A stretch of 64,000 nt of DNA from Hortaea werneckii (Eukaryota > Ascomycota > Dothideomycetes > Mycosphaerellales > Teratosphaeriaceae): NCBI GenBank assembly GCA_037044905.1, contig JBAOKB010000051.1:1-64000 (forward strand), given 5' to 3'. Positions 31,884 through 42,563 of the stretch are shown one piece after another. The notes below the pieces were generated by a model that had not been told where the DNA came from, made no database searches, and worked only from the letters and a program-made list of their open reading frames with translations. The translations under genes were made by a program, and so were the position numbers. Position 1 is the stretch's first letter; each line of letters starts with the position of its first letter.

Positions 31884-33011
31884 ATGGACAAATTCAAAGG
31901 CTTGGCCAAAGGCGGCTGGCATCCCGCCGGTGATCGGGGCATCTCGCGCGACAGTTGGAGATCAGACCTCAAGGGCATTGCAACCGGCAAGAAGGAGGAC
32001 CCGTATTCGACTCAAGCCCGCCGCGATCACCAGTCCGCCCCTCTATCCAGTTTGAGAGATCCCAGCAGTTTCGGTGCGCCACCTAAGCACACCGGAGCCT
32101 ATGGAAGCGGCGGCGGCGCCACGGGCTTCTCCAGTCCCGGCAGGCCAGGTGGAGGTGGGGGTGGAGGTGCAGGTGCAGGTGCTCTGCCACCGTCCAGTGG
32201 AGGCTTAGGCGGACCAATTCCGACGCCGTCACGAAGACAGCAGCAACCTGTGGAAGACGAACCGCCGAAACCTCCGGAGCCATACCGGATGGACACCAGC
32301 GGGCTGAAGACCGATCACTTGCCTAAACCGCCAGTAAGACGGGGGGATGGAGCAGGAAGTCCGGCAGGATCAGGACCAGGACCAGGAGCAGGAAGAACGG
32401 CATCACCATCCCTACCAGCGAGGAATGCTTCACCACAAGTCCCACCCAGACAGACACCACCCCTACCATCGAGAGCCCCCGCCGCTGCCGCCAAGCCACC
32501 ACCCGCACTCCCTCCGCGCATGACCGAGAACCCGAACGAATACACACCCCCACCACCCCCGACCTACGGCGAAGCAATGAAACCCGGCACCGACGCAGGA
32601 CAGATCGACGAAGGAGCCGCAAGCCGTCTAGGCCAAGCCGGGGTCTCCGTCCCAGGATTCGGTATCGGGGGACAAGCAAACCAACAACAACAGCCCAGCC
32701 AACCCCAAGGACACAGCGGCCAGCTAGGGGAGCTCCAACAACGGTTCTCGCGCATGAACACCGGATCACAAGCCTCCGCACCCCCTGCCCAACCACAACC
32801 ACCAGCATCAAACTCCTCTTCTCCGGCGGCAGCAGCAGCGGCGAAGAAGTCCGCACCCCCGCCGCCGAAGAAGAAGAGTACATTGACAGGAGGTGTTGGA
32901 CAAGCACCACCGCCGCCACAGCAGCATCAGCAGCAGCAGCACCAGTACGGTAATGCAGAGCCTTCTCCGCCACCGTTGCCGCTGTCTAGTAAACCGAAGC
33001 CGGGGAGCTGA
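31884..33011 (+). CDS. Aim3-like proline-rich protein
   Basis: Low-complexity protein of 375 residues in one exon. Features in order: N-terminal MDKFKGLAKGGWHPAGD with the GWHP motif; SSLRDPSSFGAPPKHTGAYG, which corresponds to the conserved SLKDP-SF-PPP block of fungal Aim3 proteins; a Gly/Ala-rich part; many PPxP and PPPP stretches able to bind SH3 domains; and a Gln/Pro-rich C-terminus ending LSSKPKPGS. Yeast Aim3 locates to cortical actin patches and affects mitochondrial inheritance; whether this protein does so is inferred from family only. The strongly biased composition makes homology less certain away from the two conserved blocks. Confidence 0.62.
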   Translation: MDKFKGLAKGGWHPAGDRGISRDSWRSDLKGIATGKKEDPYSTQARRDHQSAPLSSLRDPSSFGAPPKHTGAYGSGGGATGFSSPGRPGGGGGGGAGAGALPPSSGGLGGPIPTPSRRQQQPVEDEPPKPPEPYRMDTSGLKTDHLPKPPVRRGDGAGSPAGSGPGPGAGRTASPSLPARNASPQVPPRQTPPLPSRAPAAAAKPPPALPPRMTENPNEYTPPPPPTYGEAMKPGTDAGQIDEGAASRLGQAGVSVPGFGIGGQANQQQQPSQPQGHSGQLGELQQRFSRMNTGSQASAPPAQPQPPASNSSSPAAAAAAKKSAPPPPKKKSTLTGGVGQAPPPPQQHQQQQHQYGNAEPSPPPLPLSSKPKPGS

Positions 33012-34613
33012 TGTAGGGTTAGAAGGGTGGAGAGTTTGGAAAGTGGGAGTTTACTATCGAGTGTGCTGTTCCCTGGGGAGAGCGAGATTTATGTACGTGG
33101 GCCGCTGACATAGCGCCGGTGAGCGAGATGTGAGAGATGGTGATGCTCATCCTGACATACATAAGTCCAGGAACAAGCCGCGAGTGGGGTCCCAGGGACG
33201 AGCTATAATCAGACGAGGCGAGTTCGGCACAGGAATGCAACACGTAGGCATTGGAAAGGGCGGCTCGTGATGGCTCGACTTGTCCTTCCGACGAGGGGCC
33301 CAGGACCAAGAGTTTCCGTAAGGAAATCAGACACACAACGCACAAGTAGGGGATTTCCACGAAACCGAACCGGGCACGCGGCATTACTGAGCTCGGGCCA
33401 GGGGGATAACAGTCCGGGGAGGTGGAAGTCAGAGCGTCAAGTTGGCTGGTTTCGTCAAAAGGATGTTGCATTAGTATTACCGTATCTAGAGGGAGATAAG
33501 GGAGCTGAGATCGGAGATCGTGGAAGAAGAGGGCTCGGGGAATGAAGGTCCAATAGACCATAGATTAGGCAGCTGGGCCTTGGTATGGCTCTTGGAGCAG
33601 AAAGTCCTCATTGACACGCCATGGTTTCAGTGAAGCCTTCCTCCTGTTCATTCGTCGCATGAGTGCGTAATTTTTGTTTTTTTTTTTTTTTTCTTTTGCT
33701 TTCTTTGCCTTTTCCTGTCTCTCTCAATGAACTTTCTCAAATCTGAAAATGCAGGCTCCCCAGAAAGGAGGAATACCTCTGCGACTTAATCCAAAAATTT
33801 GAAAGCACTTTTTTTTTCTTTTCGTTTCTTCTCTTCTCTTTTTACCACTTCGGTCAGGGGCGGGTTGCGGGGAATAAGAGTAGCAGAGTTGAAGAGGCGG
33901 GAATCCCGGAGCACTCGTCGAAGAGAGAGAGGGAGAGAGCACAAAGGGAAGGAAGCCGGTCTTAAGGTAGACGGCAAGTCTCAAGCAGACAAGTAGTTTG
34001 GAGAAGGACAGAGGGGACGAGTCGAAGACGAAGACCTAGTTATGCAGACAGGAAGCCCGAAGTGTCGGCTGGTAGCAGGGGCCCGGCCTGGACAGCATGG
34101 GAATATTATGTCCGAGACGTTTAATTGGAAAGTGAATTAAGGGGAGGAGGGGACGAGGCAAAAGCGAGCTAAGAAAAAGAAAAATTGGGAGAGGAAGAGA
34201 GAAAGGAAGGGGAAAGGGGGGGAGTAGCAGAAATCATCAAGACCGTTCCAAACGGGAGTCTCCTTCTTTCCAAGTCCTCTTCTTTCATTTCAGGCGATAA
34301 TGAGATGACACAGTCACACTTCCACGTCAAGCGCAACTACACGTCAGGCTGAAGAAGCCAAGGATTAACTCCAAAAAAAGAAAAGAAAAAGAAAGGAGCA
34401 AGATCATTGACGAGTTTTTTTTTTAATTCTTTTCTTTTTTTTCCCCCTTCTTTTGGTCATGTCCAAATTTTCCTAACTATAAATATCTTCATCCCACCAC
34501 CATTGCCACCTCCTCTGCTCTTCTTCCTCCTCTACTCTTCCGCTTCCTCTGCTCTCCCTCTTCCTCAACCCGGACGGAAGCCCCCCCTCCCCCAACAAGC
34601 CAAGAAACCCCTC
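33012..34613. other. Convergent intergenic, homopolymer and purine-rich
   Basis: About 1.6 kb without a credible gene. Holds T-runs (e.g. 16 T at 33677-33692) and purine-rich stretches (34150-34230). Open frames on either strand are compositionally biased and short. Confidence 0.5.
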
Positions 34614-37028
34614 CTAATAAGGGACCCCCTTCCCCCTGACTCTCTCCAGCAAGTCCTCAGGCAAATCCCCCTCGGCCACAATCCCCAACTGCAACGCATC
34701 GCTCCAGAACCACAGGGCGCGATGCTGGGCATAACCCAAATAATCGAATTCCTCCTCGACGTTCTCGTCTTCGTCGGCGACGGTACGCTCGGACTGCGCG
34801 GTGTCCATGCGCGCGAGCTCGCGGTATTCGTCCCCGCGCTCGCCGAGCTCTTCACGGGCGGCTTCCTCGCCTGCGGTTTCAGGGGAGGTTTCTTGAGGAG
34901 GTGCGGAGGCGGCAAAGTCCGGCATACCCGGGACTTTGGCTTGCACGATCCCCCAGGCGACCCATTGGGTGGTGTTGGCTAGACGCCAGAGGCGGGTTTC
35001 GTGCAGTAAGCGCGCTACGTCTGCGTCTTCCGCGGCGGTGTTTTCGGCAATTTCGTCCTGGGAGGGTTGAGAGGAGGGTCCGACGCCGGGTGGTGCTCTG
35101 GCGTCGAGCATGAAGTCGGAGTAGTTGGACGTAGGTTTTGGCCGAGAGCCCATAGAGTCTAGCGAGGTCGAAGATCCCGTGGGAGGGTTCAAAGGGGTCA
35201 TTTTCGGTGTTGAGACGCTATGCTGCGGTTGGTGTCGGATGTATGCGCGAACGAAGCGGTCTTGCTCCTCGGGGGTTGGGTAGCGGGCAGTATTACAAGA
35301 ATAGGGCTTTCGCTCATCGTGGTAGTTGTAGGTCCATTCGGTGAAATGGTTGGCGAACTCCAAGCCAGGACAGTTCGCATTGGCATACTCGAAGTCGATG
35401 ACCACAAGCTGTTTGTGCGTGTTGGCCGGGAGCAAGAGTGGCGATTCGCCGGTAGGCATCATCCGAAGGATATTGCCGTACTGCGTATCGTTGTGCGCAA
35501 ACACGAGGCGATCTTTGACTTTGTCAACGCCACCGTACTGCTGCTCCAACCAGGTGCGGTACCTCTCTACTGTCCGCCTGAAGCTCTTCCACGGCATGCC
35601 GCAGATGTAGCCACGGCGCTTCCATGCTTCTTGTCCAGAGGGCTTCGCACCTGGCTCTAACACTCTGATCTGCTCATCGAGCCAAGAAACGACTCGCTCA
35701 ACTCGATCAACCCACTTGTCCCAGTTGAGCCACACGAAGGGCCCGCTTTCCCGCTCCTTAGGCAGTAACTCAATACCTTCGTGCAGCTCACGCATACGCT
35801 TTGCAATCTGCCGGCTAGTGTCAGGGTTGCGTAGTTCCTCGGGAGTCAGTGGTTGCGCATGGAAATATTCTTCAAAACGTCCATTGGCGAAGGTACCGAG
35901 TAGTCGCGGCCCGATGTGCTTCCGCGCCAGTCTCCGTAGAATGGCCAATTCAGCATCACGATCGATGAGATGTTCGACCTGGGGACCATAAATACGCAAG
36001 AGTAGCTTCGGCGGCGGCTTTCGTGGCTTAAGCTTGCTGTTGCCATTCTCATCCTGCCCTTCTCGAGGAGGTAGATCCGATGGTGGAGACACGACATAAA
36101 CCGCATTCGTCAGAGCCCCGCTCAAGCGCTGCACCGTTATAGCATGACACATCTCCAGGGGTACCTTCCGCCAGCCCTTCAAACGGAGAGTATGCGCCAG
36201 CCTCACAATCTCGAACTTGAATTTCGTCCAAGCATCTTGGTCACGGAAAGATGTAGACCGGGTTAGCTCGTCGCCACTAGACACGTCAGATTCTTCCGAA
36301 GCGCCACCGGTGTAAGATAGCGTCTTCGAATTGTCAAGCACTGCATCGCAAGAGGGGACAGCAGCCTCGCCGCTTTCGAAATAGTCGGTGTCGGAAGAGA
36401 CGGTTGAAGCCTTCCGAGCATGCAACTTCTTGAGGGAAGATTTGTGACGTAGGAGACTAAGTGGCGTCTTACGCAAGGGAAGGGGGCGAGAGATACTCAG
36501 CGTAGTCTTCAGAATGTTCTCAAGCTTGTCAAGATCAGGTTTTTCATCAGGCGAGTCCGCAGTCTTGGACTCTGCTAGCTTGTTCCTCTCATCACTGATC
36601 CAGGAGGAGACTTGCTCGACCAAAACATCTAGCTGTCTAGCTGGGGTACGTTGGTCCTGGATTGCGTCTTTGTCATCGCCATCCGCCGAACCGTCAGCAG
36701 GTGCCCTGGGAGGAGGACTGGTACCACCACCACGGCTGGGGGTCTTCTCAGATGAAAGGCCTTTAGATCGATGTTTCTTTGGCGTGTTAGAATGCTCGAG
36801 GTCGAATGTGTCTTGGCTCTTTTGCCTGGCAAGCATGAGTGGCGAAATACCCTCGCTCTGGGGGGCAATGGACACAGCTGTGATGGAGATGAAGAGTAAG
36901 CATGATTCATACGGATTGACCGGCCTTGAAACATGGCTGCACTGCGCAAGAACGTGGAGGATAACAATCATGTAGGAAGAGAAACACTGGAGTGCTCACA
37001 TACATTTCGGGGTCGACCGAGGCGACAT
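34614..37028 (-). CDS. Choline/ethanolamine kinase
   Basis: Phosphorylates choline and/or ethanolamine in the Kennedy pathway for phospholipids. Two exons, 37004-37028 (only 25 nt) and 34614-36877, with a 126 nt intron, give 762 residues. The micro-exon encodes MSPRSTPK and supplies a start; within exon 2 the first in-frame ATG is at ISPLM. The first 260 residues are Ser/Lys-rich and disordered. The kinase part includes QRLSGALTNAVYVV, KLLLRIYG, the Brenner motif FAHNDTQYGNIL with catalytic Asp472, and VVIDFEYANAN with Asp503. The C-terminal region holds an inserted Pro/Ser-rich loop before LLHETRLWRLANTTQWVAWG. It is longer than yeast Cki1 (582) mainly through the N-terminus and loops. Family call is very secure. 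Confidence 0.92.
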
Positions 37029-38200
37029 GGTGTGCTTGATCCCCAAGATAGAACTCGGCGACGCGCATCCTTGCGGGTCCTGTTGCTTCAGGATACTGTT
37101 GAGCTTCGGCGAAGCATTCTCGTCGTTGGGCATCTCGCGAGTCCTGTTTACCGGGACACAAGTTACGTGTCCAAAGGTCCGAAGGATGCAGCGAGCGTGG
37201 GTTGAAGCTCAGTAGTCAGTTCAAACAAGTCCGCCGCACGCCGCCGCCTCCGAAACTTTGTCGCTGCTGTCCGCTGGGGACGGAATTTGATGACGTGCGT
37301 GTGGGGTGCGGGGCTCAGACGAGAATTTGGAAATGAAGCTCGTGAATCATTGAGGAAGTGCAAGTGAAGGAAGAAGACGTTTTGACGCAGTAGTATCCTT
37401 ATCTTGGTCATGAGCCACCGGGGCAGGCGGCATGATTTCTCGCGACTGGACTGCGACGCGACGGACGGGGCCCGGGCCGCTGCCGTCAAGCCATTGGCCA
37501 ATCGCGGCGCAAACTCTCTGGCCCCATCTCAAGGCTAATCAAAGCTTTACGAGACACCACATGTCTTCAGCGGTGGATGAGATACTCTGGATTCGAAGTG
37601 AGGTCATATCGTTGCGCAGGAACAGCGGTGGATGAGATACTCTGGATTCGAAGTGAGGTCATATCGTTGCGAAGGAGCGAGGAAGCCAAGAATTTCTCAC
37701 TGTCAGTCCCGCGGCCAACATACCAACGACAAGGAACTGGCATGCAGTCCAGCAGGTGCCAAATTCCAAAGGGTTCCCACCGTCAAGGGGCCAGCCAGAC
37801 GCAAAGTTCACCAAAGCCTACGAGAGAGGGAGCAGCAACGCACATAACAATCATGATAAGTTCTACTTGTACAAGGTGATATTTCTTGGACCTATATAGC
37901 CATAAGATGGGACTTGAGGCAAAACACGATCGAAACTAGCATACATCCGCCGCCGGTCTCCCTTTCCAAAAAGATCAACCAAAATCCCCAGTCGAACCAT
38001 CCCAGCGTTTGTCAAAACAAAGTACGCAGAAGCAGAATTTGTCCCGCCGTAGGGGTATATCCGAAAAATGGGGTGTAGTTCATTCCATCATTAATGCCGC
38101 CGTAAAAACAAAATAAAAAAAAAACTGTTTTTGGTGAGAAAAAGGGTTTCCAGCCGTTATCCATACCTCGAGCGCAAACCCCCAGTTTTTCCATCGTCAC
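37029..38200. other. Choline kinase promoter and C2H2 regulator 3' end
   Basis: About 1.2 kb. Contains the 55 bp tandem duplication (37568-37677) and an A-rich stretch near 38105-38122. No gene recognised. Confidence 0.5.
37568..37677. repeat. 55 bp tandem duplication
   Basis: Unit CAGCGGTGGATGAGATACTC... at 37568-37622 is repeated at 37623-37677; the first 49 bases are identical and two later positions differ. A recent duplication by its high identity. Confidence 0.9.
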
Positions 38201-39949
38201 TCATTCCAGATCAAAGTAAATCATCTGCGACGCAAAATTGACCGGGTCCGATTTACACGCCTTCTCCAGCTTACCCAGCATCTTATTAGCGCGGTCCGGC
38301 GGGTACGTCTCGAGGATCTTGACTTTGAGTTCCGGCCACTCGATGAACTGGTTCCTGCGGCCCTTGATATCGTGCTTAAGATGGGTTTTGAAATGGTCGG
38401 TCGCGTTGTCGCCGCGGGCGCTACCTTTGCTTTTGCAACCCAGCAGCGGACAGGGGTAGTCGCGGCTCGGGCTGTGGCTTTTCTGGTGGCGTTTGAGGTG
38501 TTCGCTGCGTTCGAAGGAGTTGCCGCAGTGGCATTTGTGGGGTTTGAGGACGGGGTTGTTTTGGACGACGACTTTGCCTTCTTTCGTGAAGTGGCAGTTG
38601 CCTTCGACCCAGACCTCGCAGTGAATGGCTTGGTTTTTCCAGAACGCGCGGGGGATGTTCGATTTGCCGCCGCGCTTGACTGACTTTTTACGGGTGCGCT
38701 GAGGTGAGGCCTGCATGATAGAGTAGGCTGAGCTGGTCGTAGGACTGGTGAGCGGCTCTGGCTTGACCATGACGTATCCCTGGTCTTCTGTATACATGCT
38801 GTGGTCGGCCTCGGGCGTCGATGCCTCAGGGAAATCGAAAGCCGAAAAGCTACTGGTCGCAGACACGAGGCCGGGTGTCCCATCCTGAGTATTGCAGTAG
38901 TCAGGGTACTCGACCATCGACCAATCTTCTCCCGGAGACAGCTGAGAGGGAACAACCAGCTGTGGCTGCACAAGGTTCGATGTTGTATCGTCGTACATGT
39001 TCCCAGGGGCTGCTGTCGTCGTGTCGACTGACAGACCGTGCCCGAGCTTAGTGTGCGACTCGTATTGGAAGTTGGACGCAAACTGAGGAGCGTCTTGGAA
39101 GAGAGCCGGCCGGAGATCAACGTCTTCCATAGAGCTCATTGCGTTGCTGTGGGTGTGCATCCATTGAGACGACGCAGCATCCATATGAGTGTCCATATCA
39201 TTCATCGAGGCCGCATGTTGAGGTGATGAGTACACCAGACCCCCATCCTGGGCCGGCGAAACGCAGAGCTGAGCCATTTTAGGATCCGGTAAAGTGTCCT
39301 GGTACTGCTGAATACCAAAGTGATCCTGTATCTGTGTCGCCAAATTGCTCGTATGCTGCGTCCACTGACTGCGTAGGGGGTTGTGCGAGTAGTTGTTCAC
39401 GTGTACTGGCGTGACAGGCATGGAAATAGCGCCGTTGGGATGGGCAGAAAAGGCCTGATCAGTGTCAAGAGAGTTGGCAAGAGAACCACGCCGACTCTCG
39501 TGGGCCGACTGAGGCGGCGTGAGCCAGCCGCCAAAAGACACAGCCGTTGCGTGCTTTGGATCGTGCGAGCGGGTATCCAAGTCCGGTAGGTCGAACCCCG
39601 GCCGATGACGAGACGGAGTGGTCAAGTTGGAAGACATGGTGTATTCTAGACATTGTGTTAGATCTTCTGGCAGGATCGGAACATGCCTCTCGCAAATGAC
39701 ATACAAAGCGAAAAGGCCGCCAGGGTAAACATCAAATCAAGCACGGAGGACCTGATCAATCACAGGGGAAGACAGGAGGGACAGTGTGTTAGTAGAGACA
39801 GACCTGTACAAAGGGTCTTGGAGGAGGCATGTGGCTTTTTCAACTCATGGCATGGGGAGGAGAAAGCACGAATCTGATGCTCGAAAACGAGTGGTCGACT
39901 TACCATTGTGGAACATAGTCCAGTTCGAGGACTCGACCTCTCTCAACAT
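38201..39949 (-). CDS. C2H2 zinc-finger transcription factor with late fingers
   Basis: Putative DNA-binding regulator. Preferred model: exons 39904-39949 and 38201-39666 with a 237 nt intron (GTAAGT...CCAG), giving 503 residues beginning MLREVESSNWTMFHN and continuing EDLTQCLEYTMSSN. A simpler model starts at 39637 (480 residues, MSSNLTTPSR). The first two thirds are Ser/Gln/Met-rich and acidic, typical of activation regions. Two fingers lie near the C-terminus (from about residue 390 of the long form): HKCHCGNSFERSEHLKRHQKSH with an unusual C-x1-C, and YPCPLLGCKSKGSARGDN to HFKTH, with C-x4-C. A basic GRRNQFIEW segment and a conserved-looking tail follow. The arrangement of EHLKRH, then DN--H, then GRRN recalls BrlA-type developmental regulators; that is weak. 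Splice of the first exon is inferred from frame and sites. Confidence 0.75.
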
Positions 39950-42563
39950 GACGAGCGCGGAGATGTCAGGGTCCTGGAAAGGGTGTCCTGTCTCTGACGG
40001 TTAGTGGCCGATCCGGATTGCGCGCAAGTATGTGCATCTGCCAGGCACAGAGCGTAGCCCCGGGGACGATGAACACTCACCCAAATCGCGGGCTCGGACG
40101 GGCAACACTAGGCGATTAATTTCCCCAGAGGCCGTCTGGGCTGTTGTCAAGAGAGCAAGGGGTGCCGAGGTCCGTCTGTGATCGAGAGCTGTCGACGACG
40201 ACGAACAAACATGAAGTTGCAGACGAGGTACAGTGAGAAAGAGGGTGTGCTAACTGCAGCTTTCGGAAAGGGCCTTGCGGAGGGAGGAGGAGTATTTGTG
40301 CAGCCGTGTTGGTTGGGGTCCTAGAAGTGGTAGCCTCGAGCAAAAGCACAGAGCTTTCCACGGCAGTGGTTCGAGGAAGCTGGAGGGGGTGTACTGGAGT
40401 GTGGTCGGCTTCCATTGCAACGTCAGCCTCTGAACGCCATCTCTCGGTGGAATGCAACTGCACAAGCCTTACCAGGCACGCAAGCACTTCTTGTTCTGGC
40501 ATCAAACTCTCCGTATGAAGGGTCTCAAGACGTCGGAAGCGTCTCTGGAAGACGATTTGAATCTTCGACGGACCATACTGTTGATCATAATAGCGGTCTA
40601 GCAACCCCATCTCCAAATCTACGTCTCCCACTTCTTCACCATACGCACAGACTTGTTTCAGAGACTGAACGAGCAGCGATTGGATCTCATTACGGCCCCG
40701 TCCGAGGTCTTCTGTGGTTGCTCTGCTCGCACCGATATGCCCAGGCCAAGGGTGCAGCAGTTGGAAATCTACTGGATCCTGCAAAGCATTCTCGGTTGTG
40801 CAACGGGACCCCAAACCACTTATGAAGAGATCAGTGTAGGGATGGTGACTCTGCAGTCCTTCCGGAGTTGGACTGAGGCTGCACTGCCCGTTATGCACAG
40901 CTGTTTCGAGGGGTTCAAGTGGAGGCAAGATGTGGCGCAAATGTCTGCTGCTGTTGTGTTTAAACAGCTGCTCCCCACGCCCCGTAGGCTGGATCTGCAG
41001 CTCGCCTCTCACGCACACATCTCAAATGCCGCCACCCGTCGGATAGCGACATTTTGACAGGTGCGTCGGTTGCAACGGTTTCTTCAGCCTCACGTGTGGA
41101 TATGACTTGTCGATGTGTCGATTCGATCTCGAGTCTTCGCCGCATTAAGCCTCGATTGTGGGAAGTGGAGGGTAAATACTTGTTGGTTGCACAATCCGCA
41201 GAGACATGGGATGATCCTTGTGCGCTCGGCTGCCAAAGCGCTTAGTCAAGTCGTAGCGAGCGTCTTCTCCACCAAACAATGTACGCTAAGGCAGTTTTCG
41301 AATGCGCTCCTACAACATAGCATTCAACTGGCAGTCTTCTTCTAGTCTGAGCAAAGTCAAGATAAAGTTGACTTTATAATCAAGCGCGCGCGTCTTTGAC
41401 TTTTGTCCCTCGAACCCAAAATATGCCGTTCATTCCCATTGTAGCAAATGCGCTTAAACGCAGACCGGGAAATAGACAGACACAGGAGACCGAAAGGGCT
41501 TTTCTGGTTCCTGGTGGCGCTACTGCTGCGCGTTCCTGATCTTCATGCCGTCCTGGCCATCGCATGCAAGTATTGCCCGGCGAGAAACGTTTCAAGAAGC
41601 GCGTATCCTTGCCTCCAAACATCCAACGCCCAGAAATGGCCGCCCCTAGAGAGCAGAATACACGCCAGATGCAGCCGCCCTGCAGCACTGCTTGCTTCGG
41701 ATCTACACACATCGATGGGAACCCATGTTTCACCCATTCTTTTACCAGTTTATCCTGAAAGTCTAGCCCCGCACTCGAGGCGTGCGATACTGCTGACATC
41801 CCCTTGCTATTGCCGCTCAAGGTGATGCTGTATGTGCGTCAGGCGTTACACCAGGGCCTCTTAGATAACGGGCCGCGAAGGAACATGGCCACTAAATTGG
41901 TTGCCCGCAAAACCAACAAGCTGGGGTTACATGGGGTTCCTTCTTCGCCTCTCCGTGCGCAAAACGAAAGGCTCCGATTTGCAGGAAGTGGGGCGTCTAC
42001 CTTTGTAGCCAGCCGTCTATCGCCTAGGGACTAGATCCTGGCTCTTGCGACCTGAAGAGATCGACAGGCACGACTTCGATAGACTTTGTGACAACCGGCT
42101 TTGGACAGATCGAGTGCAGGCATCCACCGATAACATTATGCGCGACCGGGTGGTGCGGGCAAAAGACAAGGATCGCTGGCAATCCGTGTGGATTTGGAAT
42201 ATGACACGACGGTCATGTGCTGGGAATCTCATCTTCACTGCGGGCTCATCGCAAAAAAAGGTGCTTCAACGTTTCGCAGAAACCGCTGTGGCATGGTTAC
42301 ACGAACATATGTCAGCTGAAAGAAGAGGTGCCTAATCATACATTGCCGGCCAAACATCCATACATGAGTCGTTGTTATTCTGACCCCGCAGTCAGAACAC
42401 GGCAGCAGTCCGACACCTTCATACTTGCTTGTTCAAGCTTTGCTGTCCGGCCATTCCTGACAAGACCATCACACAAACCTGCACCGACGGAGCGGGTTCT
42501 AGGCCAAGACAGTCGACCGGCCCTTTGCGGCAGCCAGCTTCTGTATCGACCAGCAGATCTTTC
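39950..42563. other. Long upstream region of the C2H2 regulator
   Basis: About 2.6 kb without a credible gene. On the minus strand strong donors (GGGTGAGT near 40080) and possible acceptors suggest further leader exons, and there is a short upstream frame starting at about 40211 (22 codons). A 300-codon minus-strand open frame (40116-41018) has no protein-like character and includes these leader elements. Confidence 0.5.

Noticed and set aside
40116..41018. 300-codon minus-strand open frame
   Set aside because: No domain or conserved-looking pattern; it overlaps better-supported leader exons of the C2H2 regulator in another frame.
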